The notes below the pieces were generated by a model that was not told the origin of the DNA, searched no databases, and was given only the letters and a program-made list of their open reading frames with translations. Below, piece after piece: positions 6,952-7,009 of a DNA stretch of 7,009 bases. Source of the DNA: an uncultured Odoribacter sp. (GTDB lineage: Bacteria; Bacteroidota; Bacteroidia; Bacteroidales; Marinifilaceae); contig CAMRAP010000092.1 of the NCBI GenBank assembly GCA_947039985.1, forward strand, positions 1 to 7,009, given 5' to 3'. How positions within the stretch are numbered: the stretch's first letter is position 1; each line of letters opens with the position of its first letter. The position numbers and the translations under genes were made by a program.

Positions 6952-6972
6952 TGATATTTAAAATCAAAAGCA

Positions 6973-7009
6973 ATGGTACAAATAGAGAACTTAGAATTTA
7001 GCTACGGTA
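6973..7009 (+). CDS. Probable ABC transporter ATP-binding protein, first 12 codons
   Basis: Only MVQIENLEFSYG is visible before the window ends. The pattern of a short hydrophobic strand, then ENL-F-YG, is the usual start of an ABC ATPase, where the tyrosine is the A-loop aromatic that stacks on adenine. The Walker motifs lie outside the window. The gene has its own promoter and operator-like site and is divergent from the large minus-strand gene. The transported substrate cannot be inferred. Confidence 0.65.
   Translation, partial: MVQIENLEFSYG

Overview
The window looks like a low-GC genome of the Bacteroidota, most likely order Bacteroidales. The evidence is the TAnnTTTG promoter boxes with an upstream TTG, the absence of Shine-Dalgarno sequences before good start codons, the greA-HIT gene pair, and the protein family similarities. 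Species cannot be named from sequence alone.

Layout, left to right. (1) Positions 1-596, + strand: C-terminal half of an iron-dependent alcohol dehydrogenase, closest in motif to the ADH domain of AdhE. It is followed by a strong hairpin terminator. (2) 715-1500, +: a formate/nitrite transporter (FNT) family channel. These two genes fit a fermentative anaerobe that makes ethanol and formate. (3) 1501-1884: non-coding stretch holding a likely greA promoter and a leader hairpin. (4) 1885-2361, +: greA, with a HIT-family nucleotide hydrolase gene four bases downstream (2366-2758), probably one operon. (5) 2778-2830: a long bidirectional terminator shared with the convergent gene. (6) 2847-6824, - strand: a 1325-residue exported multidomain protein. 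It has a signal peptide, an NPCBM-like carbohydrate-binding module, a helical linker, a propeller-like region plus two CxxCH c-type heme sites of the HzsA-related (hydrazine synthase alpha-like) family, and a C-terminal SUMF1/FGE-like domain without the catalytic cysteines. (7) 6825-6972: divergent promoter region with a near-ideal Bacteroidota promoter and an operator-like palindrome at the expected transcription start. (8) 6973-7009, +: first 12 codons of a probable ABC transporter ATPase.

The housekeeping and fermentation genes are ordinary. The unusual item is the large minus-strand protein: a predicted periplasmic or cell-surface diheme protein joining a sugar-binding module to a hydrazine-synthase-alpha-like core and a catalytically degenerate FGE fold. 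Its substrate is unknown. No mobile elements, tRNA or rRNA genes, or CRISPR arrays were seen.
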